A DNA stretch of 64,000 nt from Aeromicrobium sp. (GTDB lineage Bacteria > Actinomycetota > Coriobacteriia > Anaerosomatales > Anaerosomataceae), in NCBI GenBank assembly GCA_015351705.1, contig JADIIM010000037.1, positions 1 to 64,000 on the forward strand, written 5' to 3'. Shown piece after piece: positions 41,179 to 50,201 of the stretch. Within the stretch, counting starts at the first letter, position 1. Every line of letters begins with the position of its first letter. The notes beneath the pieces were generated by a model. The model searched no databases. It was not told where the DNA came from and saw nothing but the letters and a program-made list of their open reading frames with translations. The position numbers and the translations under genes were made by a program.

Positions 41179-43824
41179 ATGAGCAGGCGTCCGTCGCGTC
41201 CGGCACCGAAGGTGACCACCGTGACGGTGGGGCATGCGAACCCGGACTTCGACGCGTACGCGGCGATGGTCGCGGCCACCAAGCTTTACGAGGGTGCGCA
41301 CGCTGTCTTCCTCGGGACGCAGAATGCCAACGTCCGCGAGTTCCACAACCTGCACGAGGACTTCGTCGCGTTCGCCGACCTGAAGGCGCTTGACCTGGAC
41401 GGCATCGAGCGGGTGATCATGGTCGACACGCGCGACCCGGGCCGCATCGGTGAGATCGGGGCGGTGATCGGGCGCCCCGGCGTCGAGGTCATCGTCTACG
41501 ACCACCATCCGCGCCAGTCCGGAGACATCGAGGTGCCGCGGGACCACTCGATGGCGGTTGGCGCCACCACCTCGATCCTCGTGCACGAGATCCGCGACCG
41601 CGGCATCCCGATGACGCCCCTCGAGGCGACGGTGATGCTCCTCGGCATCCACGAGGACACCGGCTCGCTCACGTATCCGGGAACGACCGCATACGATGCC
41701 GAGGCAGTGACCTTCTTGATGGGCGCCGGCGCGGAGATGGAGGTCCTGAACCAGTTCCTGTCACGCGCGCTCACCGCCGAACAGCGGCACATCCTCGACA
41801 TGCTGCTCGACTCGCTCGAGGTCTGGAACATCCACGGGCAGGAGGTGGCGGTGGGCTCGGCGGTCGCCGAGGAGTACGTCGACTCGGCTTCGGTGCTCAC
41901 GCACTACATCTGCGAGGACCTTGGTTACCGTGTCGCGATCGCACTCATCGACATGCCCGAGCGGCTGCACGTGGTCGGGCGGAGCCGGCTGAGCGACGTG
42001 GACATCGCGGCGGTGCTCAAGCACATCGGCGGTGGCGGTCATCCGCAGGCAGCCTCTGCCGCGCTGCGAGAGGCCACGCTGCCCGACGTCCTCACGCGTC
42101 TTCGCGCCGCGCTTGAAGCCGAGGTGGCGCCGCCGCTCACGGCATCGGATATCGCCTCGGCGCCGGTGCGCTCGGTGGACACCACCGTCACCATGGCCGA
42201 GGCCGGCCGGATCATGGCGACGTGGGGGCATGGCGGGCTTCCGGTGATCGAGGACGGCGAGCTTGTGGGGATCGTGACGCGCAAGGACGTGGACAAGGCC
42301 GTCCGCCACGGCCTGGACCACGCGCCGGTGACCGGCTTCATGGCGCGCGATCCGGTGACCGTGTCGCTGTCCGCCGACCTTTCGGAACTCGAACGGCTGC
42401 TCGTTCGCACCGGCATCGGACGCTTGCCTGTCGTTGAAGATGGGCGCGTCGTAGGCATCGTCACCCGGAAGGACCTGCTGCGCGCCGAGCACGGTGAGTC
42501 GTACCTCGACCGTAAGATCAGCCTGCAGCGCTCGGAGGCCTCGCGCCGGTTCCTGGACTCCCTCGCGCTCCTGCCCGCAGACGCGCGGGAGGCCGTGCGG
42601 GAGATCGGCCGTCATGCCGACGAGCACGGCCTGCGGGCGCACGTGGTGGGCGGCTTCGTCCGGGACATGCTGCTCGGCATGCCCAACCTGGACCTGGACA
42701 TCGTGGTGGAAGGGGACGGTCTGGCATTCGCGCTTGATGTGGCGAGCCGCCTCGGCAAGCGGGTGAAGGTCCACCGGCGGTTCGGCACGGCCGTCATCGT
42801 GTGGTCGCGGCGTCTGCATGTCGACGTCACGAGCGCCCGAACCGAGTACTACCAGCGACCGGGGGCGCTTCCCACGGTGGAGCGGTCGTCGCTACGGCAG
42901 GACCTGTTCCGCCGCGACTTCTCGATCAACGCGATGGCCGTCTGCGTGAACCCCGGCTCGTTCGGCGCCATCGCAGACCCGTTCGGCGGCCTCTACGACC
43001 TCGAGCGTGGGGTGGTGCGCACACTGCACTCCCTGTCGTTCGTGGAGGACCCCACGCGCGTGCTCCGGGCTGCACGGTTCGCCGTGCGCTTCGGGTTCAG
43101 CATCGACCCGTCGACCGAGGCGCTCCTCGGGCAGGCCGTGGAGATGGGAATGCTCGGCGAAGTCAGTGGCGCCCGCATCCGGGAGGAGTTGCTGGACATC
43201 GTGGATGAGGACGGCGTGGCCGATGTGCTCGAGCGGCTGCTCGCCTCCGGAGCGCTTCAGGTGGTGTTGCCCGACGATGCCGACACCGGAGCCGTCCTTG
43301 CCGATGTCCGTGCGTGTGAGGCCGCCTACGGTGAGATCGCCACCGCTTTCGAGCGCCAGCCCCGCCGGCGGACCACGCTGATCACCGCGGTCGCCGCTTC
43401 CGCGGGACGCTCCGCCGCCGAGAAGTGGTGCCGGTGGCTCCGATTCGGCCGCGAGTACGCCGAGCCTGCCGTGGCCACTGCCGAGCGTGCGCCGGGACTC
43501 GCGCAGCGTCTTCGCGATCGCCGCGGCATGCGCCCGAGCCGACTGTTCTTCCTGCTCGAGGGGCTACCCAGCGAGACGCTCGTGTACCTGTGGGCCACCG
43601 GCGGGAAGCACGTGGCGCGTCGGGTCGAGGAGTACATCCGTGTGCTCGCTCCCACCAAAGCGGCCGTCAGCGGGGCGGACCTCATCGAACTCGGCATGGA
43701 ACCGGGGCCGGCGTTCTCTGGTATCCTTGCGCAGGCCCGCGCCGACCGACTGGACGCCAAGGCGGTGGGCCGTGAGGCGGAGCTTGCCAACCTCAAGCGG
43801 CTGGTGAGGCGCCACCGCGCATAA
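41179..43824 (+). CDS. DHH phosphoesterase - CBS pair - tRNA nucleotidyltransferase fusion
   Basis: 881 residues. About 1-310: DHH/DHHA1 phosphoesterase (VGHANPDFDAYAAMVAATKL, VDTRDPGR, YDHHPRQ, GGGGHPQAASA). About 320-438: two CBS domains (GHGGLPVIEDGELVGIVTRK, GRLPVVEDGRVVGIVTRKD). About 475 onward: poly(A) polymerase/CCA-adding head with GGFVRDMLLGMPNLDLDIVV (catalytic D-x-D), then the RNA-binding helices (DPTRVLRAARFAVRFGF). The family occurs in several phyla and is thought to add C or A to tRNA 3' ends or act on RNA; nucleotide sensing by the CBS pair is inferred. ATG overlaps the deoA stop region. Confidence 0.93.
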   Translation: MSRRPSRPAPKVTTVTVGHANPDFDAYAAMVAATKLYEGAHAVFLGTQNANVREFHNLHEDFVAFADLKALDLDGIERVIMVDTRDPGRIGEIGAVIGRPGVEVIVYDHHPRQSGDIEVPRDHSMAVGATTSILVHEIRDRGIPMTPLEATVMLLGIHEDTGSLTYPGTTAYDAEAVTFLMGAGAEMEVLNQFLSRALTAEQRHILDMLLDSLEVWNIHGQEVAVGSAVAEEYVDSASVLTHYICEDLGYRVAIALIDMPERLHVVGRSRLSDVDIAAVLKHIGGGGHPQAASAALREATLPDVLTRLRAALEAEVAPPLTASDIASAPVRSVDTTVTMAEAGRIMATWGHGGLPVIEDGELVGIVTRKDVDKAVRHGLDHAPVTGFMARDPVTVSLSADLSELERLLVRTGIGRLPVVEDGRVVGIVTRKDLLRAEHGESYLDRKISLQRSEASRRFLDSLALLPADAREAVREIGRHADEHGLRAHVVGGFVRDMLLGMPNLDLDIVVEGDGLAFALDVASRLGKRVKVHRRFGTAVIVWSRRLHVDVTSARTEYYQRPGALPTVERSSLRQDLFRRDFSINAMAVCVNPGSFGAIADPFGGLYDLERGVVRTLHSLSFVEDPTRVLRAARFAVRFGFSIDPSTEALLGQAVEMGMLGEVSGARIREELLDIVDEDGVADVLERLLASGALQVVLPDDADTGAVLADVRACEAAYGEIATAFERQPRRRTTLITAVAASAGRSAAEKWCRWLRFGREYAEPAVATAERAPGLAQRLRDRRGMRPSRLFFLLEGLPSETLVYLWATGGKHVARRVEEYIRVLAPTKAAVSGADLIELGMEPGPAFSGILAQARADRLDAKAVGREAELANLKRLVRRHRA

Positions 43825-43833
43825 GGGAGCACC

Positions 43834-44535
43834 ATGAGTGAGATCTGGATCCGCGCGCTTCAACTCGCGCTCTTCGTCCCCGCTATCGTCCTGCATGAGG
43901 TCGCACACGGCTACGTGTCGTACCGGCTCGGGGACCCCACGGCCAAGATGGCCGGCCGCCTGACCCTCAACCCCATCAAGCACATGGACCTGTTCGGAAC
44001 GGTGCTCCTGCCGGTCCTGCTCGCGCTGAGCGGGCTTCCGGTCTTCGGGTACGCCAAGCCGGTGCCGATCAACCCCAACTACTACCGCGACTACCGTAAG
44101 GGCATGACGCTGTCGGGGCTTGCCGGGCCGGCCACCAACCTCACGCTCGCTGCGATCGCAGGTGTGCTGGTACGCGCGCTGACCGGCGGGGGAACGATGT
44201 TCGGCGGTCTGCTGAGCGACGGCGCGTTCTCCGTGCTCGTGTGGGTCATCTACGCGCTGTTCTACTTCGCGCTGATCAACCTCGTGCTGATGTTCTTCAA
44301 CCTGATCCCGATACCGCCGCTCGACGGCTCGCGGGTGCTGCCGCTGTTCCTGTCCGACCGGGCGCTGCACGCGTACCACCGGTTCGAGCAGTACGGACTG
44401 CTCGTGTTCTTCGGCTTCATGTTCCTCGGTCCCCGCCTGCTCGGGGTGGACATCATCGGCTCGTACCTCTCGGTCACGGTCTACCCGATCCTGCGGTTCT
44501 TCACCGGTCCGGTCTTCGGCGTGTTCGTCGGCTGA
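43834..44535 (+). CDS. Site-2 protease family (M50) membrane metalloprotease
   Basis: 233 residues with five or so membrane helices. Zinc site HEVAHGYVSYRLGD (HExxH) in the first part and the third ligand in NLIPIPPLDGSRV. The segment RLTLNPIKHMDLFGT is typical of the short rseP-like M50B group without PDZ domain. Substrate unknown. Preceded by AGGGAG; often found beside trpS-scpAB in Gram-positives, as here. Confidence 0.93.
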   Translation: MSEIWIRALQLALFVPAIVLHEVAHGYVSYRLGDPTAKMAGRLTLNPIKHMDLFGTVLLPVLLALSGLPVFGYAKPVPINPNYYRDYRKGMTLSGLAGPATNLTLAAIAGVLVRALTGGGTMFGGLLSDGAFSVLVWVIYALFYFALINLVLMFFNLIPIPPLDGSRVLPLFLSDRALHAYHRFEQYGLLVFFGFMFLGPRLLGVDIIGSYLSVTVYPILRFFTGPVFGVFVG

Positions 44536-44547
44536 CGCCTGCCGCGC

Positions 44548-44556
44548 TGCGATAAG
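44548..44556 (+). promoter_or_regulatory. Extended -10 promoter candidate for trpS
   Basis: TGC-GATAAG (overlapping TAAGAT) about 40 bases before the start. No T-box or attenuator structure fits in the short gap. Confidence 0.3.
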
Positions 44557-44592
44557 ATACCTGCATCTGATCCGCGACTCCGAGGAGAACCG

Positions 44593-45603
44593 TTGGCGAC
44601 TGCTAAGAAGCGCGTACTGACCGGCTACCGTCCCACGGGGCGCCTGACCCTCGGCCACTGGTTTGGCAACCTGCTGAACATGCGAGAGATGCAAGACGAC
44701 TTCGAGGCGTACTACTTCGTTGCCGACTGGCACGCGCTCACGAGCGACTGGCAGGACACGCATGCGATCCGGCAGTACACCGAGGAGATGGTGCTCGACT
44801 GGGTGGCGGCGGGCATCGACCCCGAGAAGTCCGTCATCTACCGCCAGTCCGACGTGCCGGAGGTCGCCGAGCTCACGATGTACCTCTCGATGGTCACGCC
44901 GATGACGTGGCTCGAGCGCGTACCGAGCTACAAGGAGCAGCGCGAGCAGATCACCGACAAGGACCTCGGCAACGCGGGCTTCTTCCTCTACCCGCTCATG
45001 CAGGCGGCCGACATCACGATCGTCCGTGGCGACGTGGTCCCGGTGGGCGAGGACCAGCTCCCGCACCTTGAGCTCACGCGCGAGGTGGTACGCCGGTTCA
45101 ACGGCCAGTACGGGGACCTGCTCCCTGAACCGCAGGCGCTCATCGCCAAGGCCGGCGCGCGCGTGCCGGGGACCGACGGCCGGAAGATGTCCAAGAGCTA
45201 CGGCAACGCGATCTACCTGTCCGAGTCCGAGGAAGAGACCGCCAAGAAGGTCATGGGGATGATCACCGACCCCGCACGCAAGCTGAAGACCGATCCGGGA
45301 AACCCCGACATCTGCCCGCTGCACCAGATCCACAAGCTCGTGTCACCGGACCCTGCGGCCATCGCCGAGTGGGACCGCTGTTGCCGTGCCGCCGACTGCG
45401 GATGCGTTGCGCACAAGCGCGCGCTTGTCGAGGACCTGAACGCCTACCTGCGTCCGTTCCGGGAGCGCCGCGCCGAGATCGCGGCCGAGCCGGGGTATGC
45501 GTGGGACGTGCTCGCTGCAGGCGCTGCGCGCGTCCGTCCGGCCGTCGAGGAGCTCATGGCCGCGGTGCGTGAGGCGATGCATATCGACGCAGGGCGCGCC
45601 TGA
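44593..45603 (+). CDS. trpS: Tryptophan-tRNA ligase
   Basis: 336 residues. Class I synthetase charging tRNA-Trp. HIGH-type motif in GYRPTGRLTLGHWFGNLLN and KMSKS in DGRKMSKSYGNAIYL. TTG start behind GAGGAG. Contains a Cys-rich short stretch CCRAADCGCVAHK near the C terminus, also seen in some other bacterial TrpRS. Confidence 0.97.
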   Translation: MATAKKRVLTGYRPTGRLTLGHWFGNLLNMREMQDDFEAYYFVADWHALTSDWQDTHAIRQYTEEMVLDWVAAGIDPEKSVIYRQSDVPEVAELTMYLSMVTPMTWLERVPSYKEQREQITDKDLGNAGFFLYPLMQAADITIVRGDVVPVGEDQLPHLELTREVVRRFNGQYGDLLPEPQALIAKAGARVPGTDGRKMSKSYGNAIYLSESEEETAKKVMGMITDPARKLKTDPGNPDICPLHQIHKLVSPDPAAIAEWDRCCRAADCGCVAHKRALVEDLNAYLRPFRERRAEIAAEPGYAWDVLAAGAARVRPAVEELMAAVREAMHIDAGRA

Positions 45604-45605
45604 CG

Positions 45606-46349
45606 ATGGCCTACCGGGTCCGGATAGAGGCCTTCGAGGGCCCGTTCGACCTGCTTCTGCGGCTCGTCGCGAAGCAGAAGGTGGCCATCGCCGAGCTCTC
45701 AATCGCTGAGATCGCCGACCAGTACCTCGAGCACCTCGAACGCATGGAGGACCTCGACCTGGACGTTGCGAGCGACTTCCTGCTTGTCGCGGCCACCTTA
45801 CTTGAGCTCAAGGCCGCATCGCTGCTTCCGCGGGACGAGCCCGTGCTCGCACCCGAGTTCGAGGACATGACCCCTGAGGAGGCCCGGGAGCTGCTCATCG
45901 CGCGTCTCCTGGCGTACAAGCAGTTCAAGAACGCCGCCGGGGAGCTCGCCGCGCGCTACGAGAGCGAGTCACGCACGCACGCGCGGGCCGCGGGGCTTGA
46001 GGAGTCGTTCCTACAGCTCATGCCGGACTACCTCGAGGGCGTGACGCTCCACGGGCTCGCGGTCGTGTGCGCCGACCTCGTGCATCGCCGTGAGGTGTTC
46101 CTGCTGGAGGCGGACCACGTCGCCTCGGCGCCTATCAGCCTCGAACTTCACGTTGAGGGCGTCGCCCGGACCATAACCGCACGCCGCCGCGCGACGTTCC
46201 GCGAGCTGGTGGCCCGTGGCGCGCCGGTCGAGGAGCTGGTGGTGACGTTCCTGGCGATCCTCGAACTGTACAAGCGAGGGCTGGTCGAACTGGTCCAGGA
46301 CGCCGAGTTCGGCGACATCGAGATCGTGAGAGCTGGTGATGACGCATGA
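45606..46349 (+). CDS. scpA: Segregation and condensation protein A
   Basis: 247 residues. Kleisin that bridges SMC heads for chromosome compaction and segregation. Typical N terminus EAFEGPFDLLLRLVAKQKV and SDFLLVAATLLELKAASLLP; the C-terminal winged helix has ELVVTFLAILELYKRGLVEL. Overlaps scpB by 4 bases. Confidence 0.96.
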   Translation: MAYRVRIEAFEGPFDLLLRLVAKQKVAIAELSIAEIADQYLEHLERMEDLDLDVASDFLLVAATLLELKAASLLPRDEPVLAPEFEDMTPEEARELLIARLLAYKQFKNAAGELAARYESESRTHARAAGLEESFLQLMPDYLEGVTLHGLAVVCADLVHRREVFLLEADHVASAPISLELHVEGVARTITARRRATFRELVARGAPVEELVVTFLAILELYKRGLVELVQDAEFGDIEIVRAGDDA

Positions 46350-47047
46350 CGCGCGAGAACGCCGCGCTTCTCGGCGCGATAGAGGCGCTGCTGTTCGTGT
46401 CCGACGAGCCGGTGACGCCCTCCCGGCTGGCCCGCATCGTCGAGGCGGAGCAGGGCGAGATCACTGCCGCCTTGAAGCTGCTCGCGCAGGAGTATGCGTC
46501 CGATGAGCGTGGCTTCCAGCTGCGTGAGGTAGCCGGAGGGTGGCGCCTGTACACGCACCCCGCATACCACCAGCAGATCGAGGAGTACGTGCTGTCGTGG
46601 GACACGCGCAGGCTTTCGCAGGCCGCGCTCGAAGCGCTCGCGGTCATCGCGTATCACCAACCCGTCACGAGGCAAGGCGTCAACGCGGTGCGCGGCGTGA
46701 ACAGCGAGGCGGTCATCTCCTCGCTCATCGAGAAGGGGCTCGTGCGTGAGACGGGGCGTGACCGCAACGCCGGCAACGCCATCCTCTACGGGACGACGCG
46801 CACGTTCCTCGAGCGCTTCGGCCTGAAGGACCTCGCCGAGCTGCCACCGCTTGAGGAGTTCGCGCCGGACCCGGAGACCGAGCGCGCCATCCGGGAGCGT
46901 CTCAATGCGCTCGAGGGCTCCACGCTCGATATCGATGAGGACGTGGACACCGAGGATGACGAGGGCCTCGAGGATGACGACGACCTCGATGGCGCCCACG
47001 ACTGGCAGAAGGCCGAACACGATGACCCCGACGACGATGAGCGGTGA
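46346..47047 (+). CDS. scpB: Segregation and condensation protein B
   Basis: 233 residues. Two winged-helix domains that clamp ScpA: IEALLFVSDEPVTPSRLARI and QAALEALAVIAYHQPVTR, then RGVNSEAVISSLIEKGLV. A highly acidic C-terminal tail (Asp/Glu-rich, about 45 residues) follows, longer than usual. The tail region overlaps the start of rluB. Confidence 0.96.
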   Translation: MTRENAALLGAIEALLFVSDEPVTPSRLARIVEAEQGEITAALKLLAQEYASDERGFQLREVAGGWRLYTHPAYHQQIEEYVLSWDTRRLSQAALEALAVIAYHQPVTRQGVNAVRGVNSEAVISSLIEKGLVRETGRDRNAGNAILYGTTRTFLERFGLKDLAELPPLEEFAPDPETERAIRERLNALEGSTLDIDEDVDTEDDEGLEDDDDLDGAHDWQKAEHDDPDDDER

Positions 47048-47810
47048 GCCGGACGGCGGCACCGGAGGCGGTTCCCCGGAGGCTGAGCGCCTTCAGAAGT
47101 ACGTCGCCCGCTGCGGCGTGACCTCCCGGCGGGGCGCGGAGGCGATGATCGCTGAGGGGCGGGTAGCGGTCGACGGCGTGACGGTCACTGAGGCCGGCAT
47201 CAAGGTGGACCCGGGGCGGCAGACCGTGACCGTCGATGGCGTCGCCATCGCACCTCCTTCGGAGCACTGGTACGTCATGCTGAACAAGCCCGCCGGCGTG
47301 GTGACGACGCTCGACGACCCGCAGGGTCGTCCCACCGTTGCCACGTTCATCCCGCCTGGTGCGCCGCGGATGTTCCCCATCGGGCGCCTCGATGCGGCCA
47401 CCACCGGCCTGCTCCTGCTGACCAATGACGGCGCGCTCGCTCACAGCCTCATGCACCCGCGCTTCCACGTGCCAAAGGTCTACATCGCCGAGGTGGACGG
47501 CGTGCCCGACGCGGCAGACGTGCGTCGACTACGCGAGGGAGTGGAGCTCGACGACGGCCTGACGTCTCCTGCCGGGGCGCGCACTCTCGCGACGTTGCCG
47601 GACGGTGGCGCTCGCGTGGAGCTCGTCTTGCGCGAAGGCCGCAAACGGCAAGTCCGGCGGATGCTCTCGGCGGTCGGCCACCCGGTGCGCACACTGGAGC
47701 GCATCGGCTATGGCCCGCTGGAACTCGGTGGGCTCGCTCGCGGCCAGACGCGCATCCTGACACCGGACGAGGTCGCCGGCCTGCATGCCGCGGCGAAAGG
47801 GGAGACGTGA
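47037..47810 (+). CDS. rluB: Ribosomal large subunit pseudouridine synthase B
   Basis: 257 residues from the ATG at the end of scpB. S4 RNA-binding domain (ERLQKYVARCGVTSRRGAE) followed by the RsuA-type catalytic domain with GRLDAATTGLLLLTNDG (catalytic Asp) and REGRKRQVRRMLSAVGHPV. Isomerises uridine in 23S rRNA. scpA-scpB-rluB is a common gene order. Confidence 0.95.
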   Translation: MSGEPDGGTGGGSPEAERLQKYVARCGVTSRRGAEAMIAEGRVAVDGVTVTEAGIKVDPGRQTVTVDGVAIAPPSEHWYVMLNKPAGVVTTLDDPQGRPTVATFIPPGAPRMFPIGRLDAATTGLLLLTNDGALAHSLMHPRFHVPKVYIAEVDGVPDAADVRRLREGVELDDGLTSPAGARTLATLPDGGARVELVLREGRKRQVRRMLSAVGHPVRTLERIGYGPLELGGLARGQTRILTPDEVAGLHAAAKGET

Positions 47811-48370
47811 TGCTCGCCGTCGTCACTGGACCGGTGCGCAGCGGCAAGTCCCGCGTGGCACTCGGGCTTGCGCTCGCCTCCCGGCGGGACGTCGTCATAG
47901 CGGTAGGCGGGTTGCCCGACGACCCTGAGATGGCCGAGCGGATCGCGCGCCACCAGGCCGAGCGGCCATCCGGCCTCACGGTGATCGAAACGGCCGCCGA
48001 TCCCGTATGGATCGAGCGTGTTCCTGCCGAAGCGTGTCTGCTCGTGGACTGCCTCGGCACCGTGCTCGGTACGCAGATCTCCGGTCACGTCCCGCCCGAC
48101 GCCGACCTGCTGCCGCCGGGTGCCGAGACGGCCGCCTCGGCCGATGCCGAAACGCTCGTCGAGTGGCTGTGCGCGCGCAGCGCGCCGACCGTGATCGTCA
48201 CGAACGAGGTGGGATGGGGCCTCGTCCCGGCGTATCCGCTCGGCAGGCTGTTCAGGGACGTCATGGGGCGCGCGACGAGGTCGCTCGTGTCGCGTGCCGA
48301 CCGGGCGTGGCTCGTGGTGGGTGGACGATGCATCGACCTGACAGGACTTCCCGAGGAGGCGACGTGGTAG
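47810..48370 (+). CDS. cobU: Adenosylcobinamide kinase / guanylyltransferase
   Basis: 186 residues. Phosphorylates adenosylcobinamide and transfers GMP to it. P-loop GPVRSGKSRVALGLAL, VDCLGTVLGTQI and TNEVGWGLVP are family marks. ATG in a TGATG overlap; GTG three bases earlier is possible. First of four cobalamin lower-ligand genes in a row. Confidence 0.95.
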   Translation: MLAVVTGPVRSGKSRVALGLALASRRDVVIAVGGLPDDPEMAERIARHQAERPSGLTVIETAADPVWIERVPAEACLLVDCLGTVLGTQISGHVPPDADLLPPGAETAASADAETLVEWLCARSAPTVIVTNEVGWGLVPAYPLGRLFRDVMGRATRSLVSRADRAWLVVGGRCIDLTGLPEEATW

Positions 48371-49455
48371 GACATGCGGCAGCTGGGCCGCGAGAGCGAG
48401 AGCTCGCGTCGGCGCTCGGCGCGATCGACGCGGTGGCGGCCGGGTTCGAGGAGCGCGCGTGGGCGCGGCTCGATGCGCTCACCAAGCCGCCGAGGAGCCT
48501 CGGCCGTCTCGAGCAGATCGCTGCCCGCATCGCGATCGTCCAGCGTTCCGAGCGGCCCGTGGCGGCGCCCTCGGCCATCGTGCTTCTCGCCGGAGACCAC
48601 GGCGTGGTGGCACAGGGCGTCACGCCGTGGCCGCAGGAGGTCACGTATCAGATGGTCGCGAACCTCGCCGGTGGTGGCGCTGCGATCAACCAGCTCGCGG
48701 CTCATGCCGGGTCCCGTCTCGTGCTGGTGGACATCGGAGTCGCGGCGGACACCACGGCACTCGGTGGTGTCGTCCAGGAGAAGGTGCGGCCCGGCACGCG
48801 CGATCTTTCGGTGGAGCCCGCTATGACGCGCGAGGAGGCCGCCGCAGCGGTGCTCGTAGGCTTCACGCAGGCCCGCGCGCTCGCGGAAGGCGGGGTCCGG
48901 ATCATCGGCACCGGTGAGATGGGCATCGGCAACACCACGCCCGCATCGGCGCTGGTCGCCGCCTTCACTGGCGCCGCTCCCTCGGCCGTCACGGGGCGGG
49001 GCACCGGTCTGGACGACGGGGGGCTGCGCCACAAGACCGAGGTCATCGCCGGTGCGCTGGCGCTCCACGAGCCCGACGCACAGGACCCCCTGGGGACGTT
49101 GGCCGCCCTCGGCGGGCTGGAGATTGCGGGCATGGCCGGCGTACTGCTGGGCGCGGCATCGACGGGCGTGTGCTGCGTCGCCGACGGCTTCATCTCCGGC
49201 GCCGCCGCGCTTGCCGCCGTACGGCTGTGTCCCGCGTGCAGTGGATACCTGTTCCCGTCGCACCTCTCGGCAGAGCCGGGGCATCGGATCGCCTGCGAGG
49301 CGCTCGGACTGGAGCCGGTCCTGGACCTGGACATGCGTCTCGGCGAGGGGACCGGCGCGGCGCTCGCGATCGGGATCATGGGCGCAGCGTGTGCGGTGAT
49401 GAGCGGCATGGCCACGTTTGCCGAGGCGGGGATCGGGGGACCGGAGACGCCGTGA
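48364..49455 (+). CDS. cobT: Nicotinate-nucleotide-dimethylbenzimidazole phosphoribosyltransferase
   Basis: 363 residues from a GTG after GAGGAGG. Makes alpha-ribazole phosphate, the lower ligand of cobalamin. Typical LTKPPRSLGRLEQIAARIA, LAGDHGVVAQGVTPWPQEVT, GEMGIGNTTPASAL and the C-terminal VLDLDMRLGEGTGAALA with the catalytic Glu. GTGA overlap with cobS. Confidence 0.96.
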   Translation: MVGHAAAGPRERELASALGAIDAVAAGFEERAWARLDALTKPPRSLGRLEQIAARIAIVQRSERPVAAPSAIVLLAGDHGVVAQGVTPWPQEVTYQMVANLAGGGAAINQLAAHAGSRLVLVDIGVAADTTALGGVVQEKVRPGTRDLSVEPAMTREEAAAAVLVGFTQARALAEGGVRIIGTGEMGIGNTTPASALVAAFTGAAPSAVTGRGTGLDDGGLRHKTEVIAGALALHEPDAQDPLGTLAALGGLEIAGMAGVLLGAASTGVCCVADGFISGAAALAAVRLCPACSGYLFPSHLSAEPGHRIACEALGLEPVLDLDMRLGEGTGAALAIGIMGAACAVMSGMATFAEAGIGGPETP

Positions 49456-50201
49456 ACGCGCTGCGCGACATGGGGACCGCGCTCCGGCTCCTGACGGTGC
49501 TGCCGGCCGGGAGTCATGAGGGCCTGCGACCTGCTCGCTACTTCCCCTGGGTCGGGGTCGTCTTCTCACTCACGGGCCTCGGCATCGCCTGGACCACCGC
49601 CCGAGTGCTCCCTGCCGAGGGAGCCGCAAGCCTGATGGCGGGCACGCTGATCGTCGGCGTGTGGGCGCTGCTCTCCGGTGGCATGCATTGGGACGGACTC
49701 GCCGACAGCCTCGATGGCCTCGGTGTGCGCGGGGACAGCGCGCGCAGGTTGACCGTCATGCGCGAGAGCGGGATCGGCGCCTACGGCGCGCTCGGATTGG
49801 TCGTCTGCCTGGTGGCCCAGGTGAGCGCGATCGCAGTGCTTCTGGAGGTCGGGGCACTGTGGCCGATCGCGGCCGCTCCGGTGCTCGGCCGACTCGGCGC
49901 GTCTGCGGCTCTCGTGTGGCGGCGGCCTGCTCGCCCCGACGGTCTGGGAGCTCGCTACGCGGTTGATGAGGGACCGTTCGGCGCGGTCATCATGGCGCTG
50001 CCGATTCTTGCGCTTGTGGGACTCTGGTATACGCACGGTCACGCAGGGTCGGCCGTAGCGGGGCTTGTCACGGCCGTTGTCGCACCTTCGCCGTTCGCCC
50101 GCCGGCTCGGTGGCGTCACCGGTGATGTCGCGGGAGCCTCGGTCATCATCACCGAGACGGTCGTGTTGATCGCGGGCGTGCTTGCGGGGACTGCGCTGTG
50201 A
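49452..50201 (+). CDS. cobS: Adenosylcobinamide-GDP ribazoletransferase (cobalamin synthase)
   Basis: 249 residues, several membrane helices. Joins adenosylcobinamide-GDP and alpha-ribazole (phosphate). Conserved RLLTVLPAG and the active segment GGMHWDGLADSLDGLG, with downstream MRESGIGAYGALGLV. GTG start in a GTGA overlap. Confidence 0.95.
   Translation: MNALRDMGTALRLLTVLPAGSHEGLRPARYFPWVGVVFSLTGLGIAWTTARVLPAEGAASLMAGTLIVGVWALLSGGMHWDGLADSLDGLGVRGDSARRLTVMRESGIGAYGALGLVVCLVAQVSAIAVLLEVGALWPIAAAPVLGRLGASAALVWRRPARPDGLGARYAVDEGPFGAVIMALPILALVGLWYTHGHAGSAVAGLVTAVVAPSPFARRLGGVTGDVAGASVIITETVVLIAGVLAGTAL

Noticed and set aside
44536-44592. T-box or trp attenuator before trpS
   Set aside because: The gap is too short and has no T-box core or tandem Trp codons.
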